Assembly: GCA_041591915.1 (NCBI GenBank)
Contig: JBFHRB010000003.1
Location: 1-38,501 of the forward strand
Length of the DNA stretch: 38,501 nt
From: JBFHRB01 sp041591915
GTDB taxonomy: Bacteria > Actinomycetota > Nitriliruptoria > Nitriliruptorales > Nitriliruptoraceae
Direction of reading: 5' to 3'
Part shown: positions 25,164 through 32,809 of the stretch, one piece after another
Layout: the number at the start of each line of letters is the position of its first letter
Position numbering within the stretch: the stretch's first letter is position 1
Notes under the pieces: model-generated
What the model saw: only the letters and a program-made list of their open reading frames with translations
Database searches by the model: none
Told to the model about the DNA's origin: nothing
Made by a program: the position numbers and the translations under genes

Positions 25164-26170
25164 TGCCCGCCGCCACCGGACTGGGTCTGCTGAAGGGCCT
25201 CGGGGTCACGCTGAAGCACATGCTTCGCCCCGCGGTCACCCAGCAGTACCCGCACGAGCGCCCCGACCTCGCCCCACGCACGCGCGGCGTCATCGCGCTG
25301 ATGGACGAGAACTGCACCGTCTGCATGCTCTGCAGCCGAGAGTGCCCGGACTGGTGCATCTACATCGACTCCCACAAGGAGCAGGTGCCACCGAAGAACG
25401 AGGGTGGCCGCGCACGCACCCGCAACGTGCTCGACCGCTTCGCGATCGACTTCGCGCTCTGCATGTACTGCGGCATCTGCGTCGAGGTCTGCCCCTTCGA
25501 CGCCCTGTTCTGGTCGCCGGAGTTCGAGTACTCGACCTACGACATCGACGAGCTGCTCCACGAGAAGGAGAAGCTCCGCGAGTGGATGGACACCGTGCCC
25601 CCGCCGCCGCCCCTCGACGAGGGTGCCGTGCAGCCGAAGGAGGTCACGGACGCCATCGACAAGGCCGAGAAGGCCCGGGAGAAGGCCCTCGCGGCCACGC
25701 AGGCGAAGGCAGCGCCGGCCGAGGCGCCGGCCGGCGACGGTGGCGGCGCGGCCGCTGCGGCTGCTGCGCCTGCACCGGCGGCGGCGAAGAAGGAAGAGAT
25801 CCACGTCGACGACGTGCAGATCGACCAGGAGACCTTCGACAAGCTGATCGCCGAGGGCCAGAGCGAGCGCATGGCCCGCGCCAAGGCCAAGGCGGCCTAC
25901 GTCCGCAAGGAGAAGGCCCGCATCCGCGCCGAGCAGGAGGCGGCCGGTGGTGGCGACGCGGCCGCGGAGTCGCCTGCCGCCGAGGCCCCGGCCGAGGCCG
26001 CACCCGAGCCGAAGCAGGCCGAGGTGCACGTCGAGGCCGGCGAGATCGACCAGGAGACGTACGACCAGCTGATCGCCGAGGGCAAGAGCGAGCGCATCGC
26101 TCGGTCCAAGGCGAAGGCGGCGTACGTCCGCAAGAAGAAGGCCGAGCTCCAGGGAGGGGATGACGCATGA
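25163..26170 (+). CDS. nuoI: NADH-quinone oxidoreductase subunit I, second copy with duplicated C-terminal module
   Basis: 335 residues, against 243 for the first-operon NuoI. Cluster ligands are C51/C54/C57/C61 (CTVCMLCSRECP) and C100/C103/C106/C110 (CMYCGICVEVCP). C65 is an additional Cys just after the first motif. The ferredoxin domain ends near residue 145. The added 190 residues contain a Pro run, an Ala-rich linker and two copies (213-253 and 288-328) of a module with the pattern IDQETYDxLIAEGxSER followed by ARxKAKAAYVRKxKA. From residue 220 and 295 on, 27 of 34 positions are identical. Each copy looks like a helical hairpin with a basic second helix. I do not recognise this module as a named domain. 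The start ATG overlaps the nuoH2 stop. Confidence 0.94.
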   Translation: MPAATGLGLLKGLGVTLKHMLRPAVTQQYPHERPDLAPRTRGVIALMDENCTVCMLCSRECPDWCIYIDSHKEQVPPKNEGGRARTRNVLDRFAIDFALCMYCGICVEVCPFDALFWSPEFEYSTYDIDELLHEKEKLREWMDTVPPPPPLDEGAVQPKEVTDAIDKAEKAREKALAATQAKAAPAEAPAGDGGGAAAAAAAPAPAAAKKEEIHVDDVQIDQETFDKLIAEGQSERMARAKAKAAYVRKEKARIRAEQEAAGGGDAAAESPAAEAPAEAAPEPKQAEVHVEAGEIDQETYDQLIAEGKSERIARSKAKAAYVRKKKAELQGGDDA

Positions 26171-26769
26171 GCGGCGCTGACCTCGTCTTCATCCTCCTCG
26201 CGATCGTCTGCGGCGCGTCCGCCGTTGCGGTCGTGACCTCGCGCAACCTCTTCTACGCGGCGCTCTTCCTCGCGACGTCGCTGGCGTCCATCGCCGGTGT
26301 GTTCCTCGTCCTGCAGGCCGACTTCCTGGCCCTCGTGCAGCTGGTGGTCTACGTCGGCGCGATCGCGGTCCTCCTGACCTTCGGTCTGATGCTGACACGC
26401 GCGCCGATCGGCCGCGAGGCACTCGACAGCCAGAACCGCACGCTCGGCCTCATCGTCGCGGGCGGGCTGTTCGCCGTGCTCGCGGTGCTGATCGTGCAGG
26501 CCTTCAAGGACGCGGCGTCCGCCGCTGCGACGGGGCCCGGGCCGGCGGACCTCGGCATGGTCCTCTTCTCGACCTGGGTGTTCCCGTTCGAGCTCGTGTC
26601 GATGCTGCTGCTCGGTGCGCTCGTCGGGGCGATCGTCCTGTCCCGGCGCGAGTCCGGCGAGTCTGGCGAGGGGCTCGAGACGTCGGTGCCGCTCATGGCG
26701 GAGGCGCCGGAGAGCGACTCCGAGGAGTCCGATGCCGGCGAGGCCGAGCGCGAGGAGGTCCGCGCATGA
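26167..26769 (+). CDS. nuoJ: NADH-quinone oxidoreductase subunit J, second copy
   Basis: 200 residues, five predicted membrane helices. The NuoJ pattern LQADFLALVQLVVYVGAIAV is followed by LLTFGLMLTRA. An acidic Ser/Glu-rich tail (ESDSEESDAGEAEREE) ends the protein. The start overlaps the nuoI2 stop (ATGA) and the end overlaps nuoK2. Confidence 0.93.
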   Translation: MSGADLVFILLAIVCGASAVAVVTSRNLFYAALFLATSLASIAGVFLVLQADFLALVQLVVYVGAIAVLLTFGLMLTRAPIGREALDSQNRTLGLIVAGGLFAVLAVLIVQAFKDAASAAATGPGPADLGMVLFSTWVFPFELVSMLLLGALVGAIVLSRRESGESGEGLETSVPLMAEAPESDSEESDAGEAEREEVRA

Positions 26770-27077
26770 GCATCCTCGGACCCCTCCTCCTCGGGACCTT
26801 CCTGTTCTGCGTCGGCATCTACGGCGTGATCGCGCGGCGCAACGCCGTGCTGGTGCTGATGAGCGTGGAACTGATGCTCAACGCGGTGAACGTCAACCTC
26901 GTCGCCTTCCAGGACATCCTGTTCCCGCAGGACGCCGCGCTGAGCGGGCAGGTCTTCGCCCTGTTCATCATCACCGTGGCCGCCGCCGAGGTCGGTGTCG
27001 GCCTCGCCATCGTCCTCAACATGTTCCGCAACCGCGCGTCGGTCAACGTCGACGACGCCGACCTGATGCGCTGGTAG
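26766..27077 (+). CDS. nuoK: NADH-quinone oxidoreductase subunit K, second copy
   Basis: 103 residues, three helices. Both membrane glutamates are kept (LMSVELMLNAVNVN and AAAEVGVGLAIVLNMF). The start ATG overlaps the nuoJ2 stop. Confidence 0.95.
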   Translation: MSILGPLLLGTFLFCVGIYGVIARRNAVLVLMSVELMLNAVNVNLVAFQDILFPQDAALSGQVFALFIITVAAAEVGVGLAIVLNMFRNRASVNVDDADLMRW

Positions 27078-27092
27078 CGAGGAGCTTCGACC

Positions 27093-29303
27093 GTGCAGTG
27101 GATGGAGATCGCCTGGCTGGTGCCGATCCTGCCGATCATCAGCTTCGTGCTGATCGTCGCGTTCGGGAAGCGGCTGCCGTGGAAGGGCGCTGAGCTCGGC
27201 CTGCTGAGCGTCGGCGCGGGCCTGATCATCTCGATCGGCATCGCGTTCCACACGTTCACCAACTCGCCCGTTCACGCCCTCGAGAAGTCGTTCGACTGGG
27301 CGCCACTCGGCGACGGCTTCATCCTCGAGCTCGGCATGCTCGTCGACGGCCTCACGTCGATGATGTTCCTGCTGGTCACGCTCGTGTCGCTGATGGTCCA
27401 CGCCTACTCGCGCGAGTACATGCACGGCGAGGACCGCTTCACCTACTTCTTCGCGATGCTGAGTCTGTTCACGGCGTCCATGCTCATCCTCGTCATCGCG
27501 AACAACACCCTCCAGGCCGTCGTCGGCTGGGAGCTCGTCGGCCTCTGCTCGTTCCTGCTCATCGGCTTCTACTGGCACGAGAAGCCGAACCAGGACGCGG
27601 CCAACAAGGCCTTCCTCACGACGAAGTTCGCCGACATCGGCCTCATCGTCGGCGTGATCGTCCTCTCGAAGGCGATGTTCGCGACGGGCACCGCGACGCC
27701 GTTCAACATCCTCGAGCTCAACGCGGCCGCGTCGCACGGCGACCTCGACATGGGCCTCGTGGTGCTCGGGACGCTCATGATCTTCCTCGGCGCGGTCGGG
27801 AAGTCGGGTCAGTTCCCGCTCCACGTCTGGCTGCCCGACGCCATGGCCGGCCCGACCCCGGTGTCCGCGCTCATCCACGCGGCGACGATGGTCACCGCCG
27901 GCGTCTTCTTCGTCGCCCGGCTCTACCCCGTCTACGCGCAGAACGCGACGGTCATGGCGGTCATCGCGATCGTCGGCACGATCACCCTGTTCTTCGCCGG
28001 GTTCCTCGCACTCGTGCAGGACGACATCAAGAAGATCCTGGCGTACTCCACCGTCAGCCAGCTCGGCTACATGATGGCCGCGCTGGGGGTCGGCGGGTAC
28101 ACGGCCGGGATCTTCCACCTCTTCACGCACGGCTTCTTCAAGGCGCTGCTGTTCCTCGGCTCGGGGTCGATGATCCACGCCGTGCACTCGAACAACATCA
28201 GCGACATGGGTGGTCTGCGGAAGTACATGCCGTACACGTTCGCGACCTTCGTCATCGGGTCGCTCGCGCTGGCCGGCTTCCCGCTCACCGCCGGGTTCTT
28301 CTCCAAGGACGAGATCCTCGTGAGCGCGCAGCTCTGGCAGGGCGAGGGCTTCGTGACCGGCCCGATCGTCTTCTGGCTCGGGCTCCTGGCCTCCGGTGTG
28401 ACGACGTTCTACATGGCGCGCGCCATCTTCATCGCCTTCTTCGGTGAGTACACGCCCCACGCGCACCACCACGGCGAGCAGGACCACGAGGCCCACGCGG
28501 ACGAGCCGTCGCCGAAGGTCCCGCACGAGTCCGGCGCCTGGATGGTCGTCCCGCTCGTGATCCTCGCTGTCTTCTCGCTCGGCATCGGGTTCATCGGCTC
28601 GCCCTTCTGGTCGAAGGACAGCAACTTCGAGCAGTGGACGGCCACCGAGATCCTCGAGGAGACGACCTACCCGTTCATCGCGGGCGAGGCGCACGGCGAC
28701 GACGAGGGCAACGCCGAGGAGGAGGGCGAGCACGGCGCCGCCCTCGGCTCGAGCGGTGTCGTCGCCGCCCCGGCCGCTGTCGCCGCCGCGGAGGGCAGCG
28801 ACGGGCACGGCTCGGGCGCGGTGCTCCACGGCCCGCCGAAGTTCCACCCGGACGTGGCCGGCTACGCGCTGGTCGTGTTCCTGCTGTCCGTCGGCGCGGC
28901 CTGGCGCATCTACGGCCGAGGCAAGCCCGAGAAGGACCCGACCATGCACATGGGCGGATTCACGACCGCGCTGCAGAACAAGTACTGGTTCGACCACATC
29001 GGCTACCACTACATCGTGAAGCCCGTCCGCGACCGGCTCTCGCCCGCGGCCTACTGGTCGAACCAGGAGGTCCTCGACCGGATCGTCAAGGGCGCCGGCG
29101 GCGTGACCAAGCGCATCGCGGAGTCGACCTACACGACCCTCGACCAGAAGGTGATCGACGGCGGCGTCAACGGTGCCGCGTTCTCGGCCGCCTGGTGGTC
29201 CAACAGGCTGAAGCGCATCCAGACCGGGAACGTGCAGCGGTACGCCGGCGCCATCGTCGCCGCGACCATCGTGCTCGTCCTGGTCTTCGCCCTGAGCAAC
29301 TGA
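27093..29303 (+). CDS. nuoL: NADH-quinone oxidoreductase subunit L, second copy with His/acid-rich insertions
   Basis: 736 residues, 79 longer than the first-operon copy. Pump residues are intact: Glu in GWELVGLCSFLLIG, Lys in AVGKSGQFPLHVWLPDAM, Lys in GFFSKDEIL. Additional length lies in two loops. One at about 451-480 is His-rich (PHAHHHGEQDHEAHADE). The other at about 531-590 is acidic and Gly/Ala-rich with more His (EAHGDDEGNAEEEGEHG). The first could bind metal ions. The C-terminal part with YWFDHIGYHYIVKPVRDRL leads into the lateral helix and last helix. GTG 27093 has GAGGAG at 27079-27084. Confidence 0.94.
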   Translation: MQWMEIAWLVPILPIISFVLIVAFGKRLPWKGAELGLLSVGAGLIISIGIAFHTFTNSPVHALEKSFDWAPLGDGFILELGMLVDGLTSMMFLLVTLVSLMVHAYSREYMHGEDRFTYFFAMLSLFTASMLILVIANNTLQAVVGWELVGLCSFLLIGFYWHEKPNQDAANKAFLTTKFADIGLIVGVIVLSKAMFATGTATPFNILELNAAASHGDLDMGLVVLGTLMIFLGAVGKSGQFPLHVWLPDAMAGPTPVSALIHAATMVTAGVFFVARLYPVYAQNATVMAVIAIVGTITLFFAGFLALVQDDIKKILAYSTVSQLGYMMAALGVGGYTAGIFHLFTHGFFKALLFLGSGSMIHAVHSNNISDMGGLRKYMPYTFATFVIGSLALAGFPLTAGFFSKDEILVSAQLWQGEGFVTGPIVFWLGLLASGVTTFYMARAIFIAFFGEYTPHAHHHGEQDHEAHADEPSPKVPHESGAWMVVPLVILAVFSLGIGFIGSPFWSKDSNFEQWTATEILEETTYPFIAGEAHGDDEGNAEEEGEHGAALGSSGVVAAPAAVAAAEGSDGHGSGAVLHGPPKFHPDVAGYALVVFLLSVGAAWRIYGRGKPEKDPTMHMGGFTTALQNKYWFDHIGYHYIVKPVRDRLSPAAYWSNQEVLDRIVKGAGGVTKRIAESTYTTLDQKVIDGGVNGAAFSAAWWSNRLKRIQTGNVQRYAGAIVAATIVLVLVFALSN

Positions 29304-29412
29304 CCGACGAGACCTGACGGGCCGGCTGGCCCAACGGAACGACCGACAACCCGAACGGCCGAACCGGCCCCGTGCGAGGCAGACGCCCCGCACACCCCGC
29401 AGGAGAGAACCG
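29304..29412 (+). other. nuoL2-nuoM2 spacer with two small hairpins
   Basis: This 109-base gap in an otherwise tight operon carries GGGCC/GGCCC with loop GGCT (29319-29332) and GGCCG/CGGCC with loop AAC (29357-29369). These may be processing or stability hairpins. No T-run follows, and nuoM2 has its own ribosome binding site (AGGAGAG, 29400-29406). Confidence 0.45.
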
Positions 29413-30942
29413 ATGATCAGCAACGACGCAGGCTGGGCGATCGCCCTCGCGGTGTTCCTGCCCGCGCTGGGCGCCATCGTGCTTTCGCTGATGCCGTCCC
29501 ACAAGGACACCGAGGCCCGCTGGACGGCGGTCCTGTTCAGCGGCGCCGCGCTCCTCGTCGCGACCGGCATCCTGGCCGGCTTCGACTTCGGCGCGTCGGA
29601 CCAGCTCCAGTTCGAGACGAACGTCGCGTGGATCGACGCCATCTCGGCGCGCTACCACACGGGCATCGACGGGATCTCGATGCCGCTGTTCTACCTGACG
29701 TTCCTGTTGACGTTCCTCTGCGCCATCTACACGACCAAGCACCTGCCGGATCCGGGCAAGCCCAAGGCGTTCCTGGCGCTGATGCTGCTGCTCGAGACGG
29801 GCATGGCCGGCACGTTCATCGCCTTCGACCTGGTCCTGTTCTTCATCTTCTGGGAGCTGGTCCTCGTCCCGATGTACTTCATGATCGGCATGTGGGGTGG
29901 CCCGCGACGCGAGTACGCCTCGGTCAAGTTCTTCCTCTACACGCTGTTCGGCTCGGTCTTCATGCTCGTCGCCTTCCTGGCCGTCTACTTCCAGTCCGGA
30001 GGCCAGACGTGGGACATCATGGAGCTCAGCGCGATGGGCATCGGCTCGCGCACCTTCCAGATCTGGGCCTTCCTCGGCATCTTCCTCGGCTTCGCCATCA
30101 AGGTCCCGATGTGGCCGTTCCACACGTGGCTGCCTGATGCCCACACCGAGGCACCCACGGTCGGCTCGGTGCTGCTGGCCGGCATCCTGCTGAAGATGGG
30201 TACCTACGGCTTCATCCGGATCGGCCTCCCGATCCTGCCCGAGGGCGCCGAGGCCTTCGCCCCGATCCTGGGAGTGCTCGGCGTCATCGGCATCATCTAC
30301 GGCTCGCTCTGCTGCCTCGCCCAGACGCACGTGAAGCGGCTGATCGCGTTCTCGTCCGTCGGCCACATGGGCTTCGTGATGCTCGGCATCGCCGCGCTCA
30401 ACGAGCGGGGCATCCAGGCGGCGCTGTACGGCAACATCGCCCACGGCGTCGTGACGGGCCTGCTCTTCTTCCTCGCCGGGTCGCTGCACGAGCGCTACCA
30501 CACGCTCGAGATCGACGAGATCGGTGGCGGCATGCTCGTCAAGATCCCGAAGTACGGCGTGCTGTTCACGTACACGGCCGTGGCCTCGCTGGGCCTGCCC
30601 GGCCTCGCGGGGTTCTGGGGCGAGTTCACCGCGATGTGGGCGGCCATCTTCCCGGCCGAGAACCTCGAGGCGAACTACGGCGGGCTGTACCTGGCGCTGG
30701 TCATCGGCGCCGGCATCGGGACGCTCCTGACCGCCGGGTACTTCCTGTGGCTGCTGCAGCGCGTCAACCTCGGTCGTCCCGCTCCGCAGTGGGCCGACAA
30801 GCGACTCGACGACGTGATGGCCATCGAGTGGGTCTCGTGGCTACCGCTCGCGTTCATCATCCTGCTGATGGGCGTGTACCCGCGCATCATCTTCGGGGTG
30901 CAGGACGCCGCCGTCGCGCGGCTCGTGACCTTCCTGAACTGA
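29413..30942 (+). CDS. nuoM: NADH-quinone oxidoreductase subunit M, second copy
   Basis: 509 residues, an antiporter-like pump. Pump Glu in FWELVLVPMYFMIGMWGG, pump Lys in AIKVPMWPFHTWLPDAHTEA, then VGSVLLAGILLKMGTYG. ATG 29413 has a good ribosome binding site. A 40-base gap separates it from nuoN2. Confidence 0.95.
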   Translation: MISNDAGWAIALAVFLPALGAIVLSLMPSHKDTEARWTAVLFSGAALLVATGILAGFDFGASDQLQFETNVAWIDAISARYHTGIDGISMPLFYLTFLLTFLCAIYTTKHLPDPGKPKAFLALMLLLETGMAGTFIAFDLVLFFIFWELVLVPMYFMIGMWGGPRREYASVKFFLYTLFGSVFMLVAFLAVYFQSGGQTWDIMELSAMGIGSRTFQIWAFLGIFLGFAIKVPMWPFHTWLPDAHTEAPTVGSVLLAGILLKMGTYGFIRIGLPILPEGAEAFAPILGVLGVIGIIYGSLCCLAQTHVKRLIAFSSVGHMGFVMLGIAALNERGIQAALYGNIAHGVVTGLLFFLAGSLHERYHTLEIDEIGGGMLVKIPKYGVLFTYTAVASLGLPGLAGFWGEFTAMWAAIFPAENLEANYGGLYLALVIGAGIGTLLTAGYFLWLLQRVNLGRPAPQWADKRLDDVMAIEWVSWLPLAFIILLMGVYPRIIFGVQDAAVARLVTFLN

Positions 30943-30982
30943 CCCGAACCGAACCGGTCCACGCAGACCCTCGGAGCCCGAC

Positions 30983-32446
30983 GTGAGCATCGACTACGCG
31001 GCCATCGCGCCGGAGATCGCACTGACGATCACGGCGATCGTGGTGCTCCTGGCCGACCTGTTCCTCAAGGGGGACGGCAAGCGCCTGGTCAACCCGATCG
31101 CGACGGTCGGCACGATCGTCACCATCGTCCTGACGGCCGCGCTGTGGGGCGAGACCCGCTCCACCTTCGGCGGCATGTTCGTCGTCGACGCGTACGCCGT
31201 CGTCTTCAAGATGATGTTCCTGCTGACCTTGGGTGCGATCCTGGCCGTCGGCTACCGGTACTTCGCCGAGGGGCGGTTCTTCCAGGGGGAGTACTACTTC
31301 CTGCTGCTCGTCTCGTTCCTGGGCATGATCGTCATGCCGAGCGCGCGGGACCTCGTGGTCCTGTTCGTCGCGATCGAGACCGTCTCGATCCCCGCCTTCG
31401 TCATGGCCGGCCTCCGCAAGCGGGACCTGTACTCCTCCGAGGCCGCGATCAAGTTCTTCCTGATCGGCGTGCTGAGCGTCGCGATCTCCCTGTTCGGGAT
31501 GTCGATGATCTACGGCTTCACCGGGACCACGTCGCTCACCGGGATCGCCGACGTCCTGCGCTCCACCTCGAACCCCGAGCCGCTGCTGCTCGGCTCGCTC
31601 CTGCTCGTCATCGTGGGCTTCGGCTTCAAGGTCAGCGCGGTCCCGTTCCACTTCTGGGCACCCGACACCTACGCCGGCTCGCCACTGCCCGTCACGGCCA
31701 TGCTCGCCGTCGCCTCGAAGGCCGCGGGCTTCGCCGGCCTGCTCGCCGTCACCTTCATCGCCTTCGAGCCCTACGCCTCCATCTGGGCGCCCGCGCTCGG
31801 TGTGCTCGCGGTCCTCACGATGACGATCGGGAACCTGACGGCACTGCAGCAGCGCGACATCGTCCGCCTGCTCGCGTACTCGTCCATCGGCCAGGCTGGG
31901 TACATGCTCGTGCCGTTCGGCATCGCCCAGGCCGGCAACGCCACGCTCAACACGCAGGCGATCGAGTCCGTCCTCTTCTACCTGATCGCCTACGCGATCA
32001 TGAACGTCGGGGCCTTCGGCGTCGTCATCGCGGTCTACCGCAAGGGCGGCGACCGCTCGCTCAACGACTACGCCGGCCTCGGCTACCGCAGTCCCATCAT
32101 GGCCATCGCCATGACCGGGTTCCTGCTGAGCCTGGGTGGCGCGGTCCCCATGGTCGGCTTCTGGGCCAAGTGGTTCGTGTTCGTGGCGTCCGTCCAGGCG
32201 GCGACGACCTTCGGCTACGCACTCGCGATCTTCGTCGTGCTCAACGCGGTCATCGCCATGTTCTACTACCTGCGGGTCGCCTGGATCATGTGGATGCGCG
32301 AGCCCCGTGAGGGCGCGCCGGCGCTCACGCCGGGCTTCATCCTCGCCTCGGCCGTCACCGTGCTGATGCTGGTGTCGCTGGTCCTCGGACTGCTGCCCGG
32401 CATCGTCACGCAGTACTCGTCGGCGATCGAGATCGCGGCTCGGTAG
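30983..32446 (+). CDS. nuoN: NADH-quinone oxidoreductase subunit N, second copy
   Basis: 487 residues, the last gene of the second operon. Conserved pieces are AIETVSIPAFVMAGLRKRDL, GFGFKVSAVPFHFWAPDTYA and AVASKAAGFAG. It is about 60 residues shorter than the first copy, mainly at the N-terminus. GTG 30983 has CGGAG at 30973-30977. The TAG stop lies in a 15-bp near-tandem repeat. Confidence 0.95.
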   Translation: MSIDYAAIAPEIALTITAIVVLLADLFLKGDGKRLVNPIATVGTIVTIVLTAALWGETRSTFGGMFVVDAYAVVFKMMFLLTLGAILAVGYRYFAEGRFFQGEYYFLLLVSFLGMIVMPSARDLVVLFVAIETVSIPAFVMAGLRKRDLYSSEAAIKFFLIGVLSVAISLFGMSMIYGFTGTTSLTGIADVLRSTSNPEPLLLGSLLLVIVGFGFKVSAVPFHFWAPDTYAGSPLPVTAMLAVASKAAGFAGLLAVTFIAFEPYASIWAPALGVLAVLTMTIGNLTALQQRDIVRLLAYSSIGQAGYMLVPFGIAQAGNATLNTQAIESVLFYLIAYAIMNVGAFGVVIAVYRKGGDRSLNDYAGLGYRSPIMAIAMTGFLLSLGGAVPMVGFWAKWFVFVASVQAATTFGYALAIFVVLNAVIAMFYYLRVAWIMWMREPREGAPALTPGFILASAVTVLMLVSLVLGLLPGIVTQYSSAIEIAAR

Positions 32447-32462
32447 AGGTCGGCTCGGTAGA
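32436..32462. repeat. 15-bp-period tandem repeat over the nuoN2 stop
   Basis: CGGCTCGGTAGA at 32436-32447 recurs at 32451-32462. The first copy contains the TAG stop and the second lies outside the gene. It is the same kind of stop-region duplication as at 20541 and 23979. Confidence 0.75.
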
Positions 32463-32475
32463 CCTCGACGCACGG

Positions 32476-32490
32476 GCCCCGCTTCGGGGC
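32476..32490 (+). terminator. possible terminator hairpin of the second nuo operon
   Basis: GCCCCG/CGGGGC with a 3-base CTT loop, 30 bases after the nuoN2 stop. There is no T-run, as is common in high-GC actinobacteria. Its loop-and-arm sequence recurs nearby as a direct repeat without the left arm, so it may instead be part of a repeat element. Confidence 0.4.
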
Positions 32491-32704
32491 GCACGACTTG
32501 CCTACGCGTCCGCTTCGGGGCGCATGACTCCCTGCGGCGAGCCGAGAACCCACACCAGCCTCGCCTACGGGAATCATCCGCCCCTTCGCTCGGGCGGTCG
32601 TGCGTCCGCCCCGCTCCGGGGGCGCCCCTGTGGACTTCCTCGCCTCGGGGTGTTGTGTCGGGACCTTTGGGCCCTTGCGTCAGGTACTTCGGCCCCTGAA
32701 AGAG

Positions 32705-32724
32705 ATTGTGAACTCCTTCACAAT
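32705..32724. promoter_or_regulatory. perfect Rex-type operator, site 1
   Basis: ATTGTGAACTCCTTCACAAT is a perfect palindrome with 8-bp arms and a 4-base centre. It contains an exact match to the Streptomyces Rex operator pattern (TGTGAAC, three bases, TTCACA). It lies 86 bases before the start codon of the small membrane protein. Binding is inferred. Confidence 0.75.
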
Positions 32725-32726
32725 CC

Positions 32727-32746
32727 CTTGTGAAGGCAGTCACAAG
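32727..32746. promoter_or_regulatory. second Rex-type operator, in phase with site 1
   Basis: CTTGTGAAGGCAGTCACAAG is a palindrome with 7-bp arms. It keeps the TTGTG, six bases, CACAA core common to Rex sites but loses one of the inner pairs. Its centre is 22 bp (two helical turns) from that of site 1, so both dimers would sit on the same DNA face. Confidence 0.65.
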
Positions 32747-32782
32747 CTGCCGGACAAGCGAAGGCAGTCACGAGCTGCCGGA
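32732..32782. repeat. 23-bp direct repeat extending the Rex array
   Basis: Positions 32732-32754 and 32760-32782 match at 22 of 23 bases (core GAAGGCAGTCAC then AGCTGCCGGA), offset 28 bp. The second copy retains the right half (TCACGA) of operator site 2 but not the left (AGCGA instead of TGTGA), so it is a decayed or half site. Confidence 0.75.
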
Positions 32783-32809
32783 GACGACAAGGAAAGGGAG
32801 GCGATCGCA

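Larger units (their letters stand above)
32447..32809. other. 363-bp spacer after nuoN2: hairpins, direct repeats and Rex-type operators
   Basis: No gene is supported. After the stop-region repeat comes GCCCCGCTTCGGGGC (32476-32490), a tight hairpin that may end the nuo2 transcript although no T-run follows. The stretch CGCTTCGGGGCGCACGACT (32480-32498) recurs with one change at 32511-32529. A further hairpin with CCGCCC/GGGCGG arms lies at 32578-32597, and GC-rich repeats continue to about 32630. The last 110 bases hold the Rex-type sites and their downstream repeat. Confidence 0.6.

Noticed and set aside
26349..29642. A 1097-codon open frame on the minus strand, antisense to nuoJ2, nuoK2, nuoL2 and the start of nuoM2
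   Set aside because: Very high Arg/Asp/Glu/Val content typical of the antisense of GC-rich genes; the plus strand carries recognised, overlapping nuo genes. The same holds for the other long antisense frames such as 14256-16355, 17736-19595 and 22008-24266.
32600..32809. Longer start (from 32600) for the small membrane protein
   Set aside because: The additional 70 codons run through the operators and a GC-rich repeat; ATG 32810 has a strong ribosome binding site and opens a normal N-terminus.
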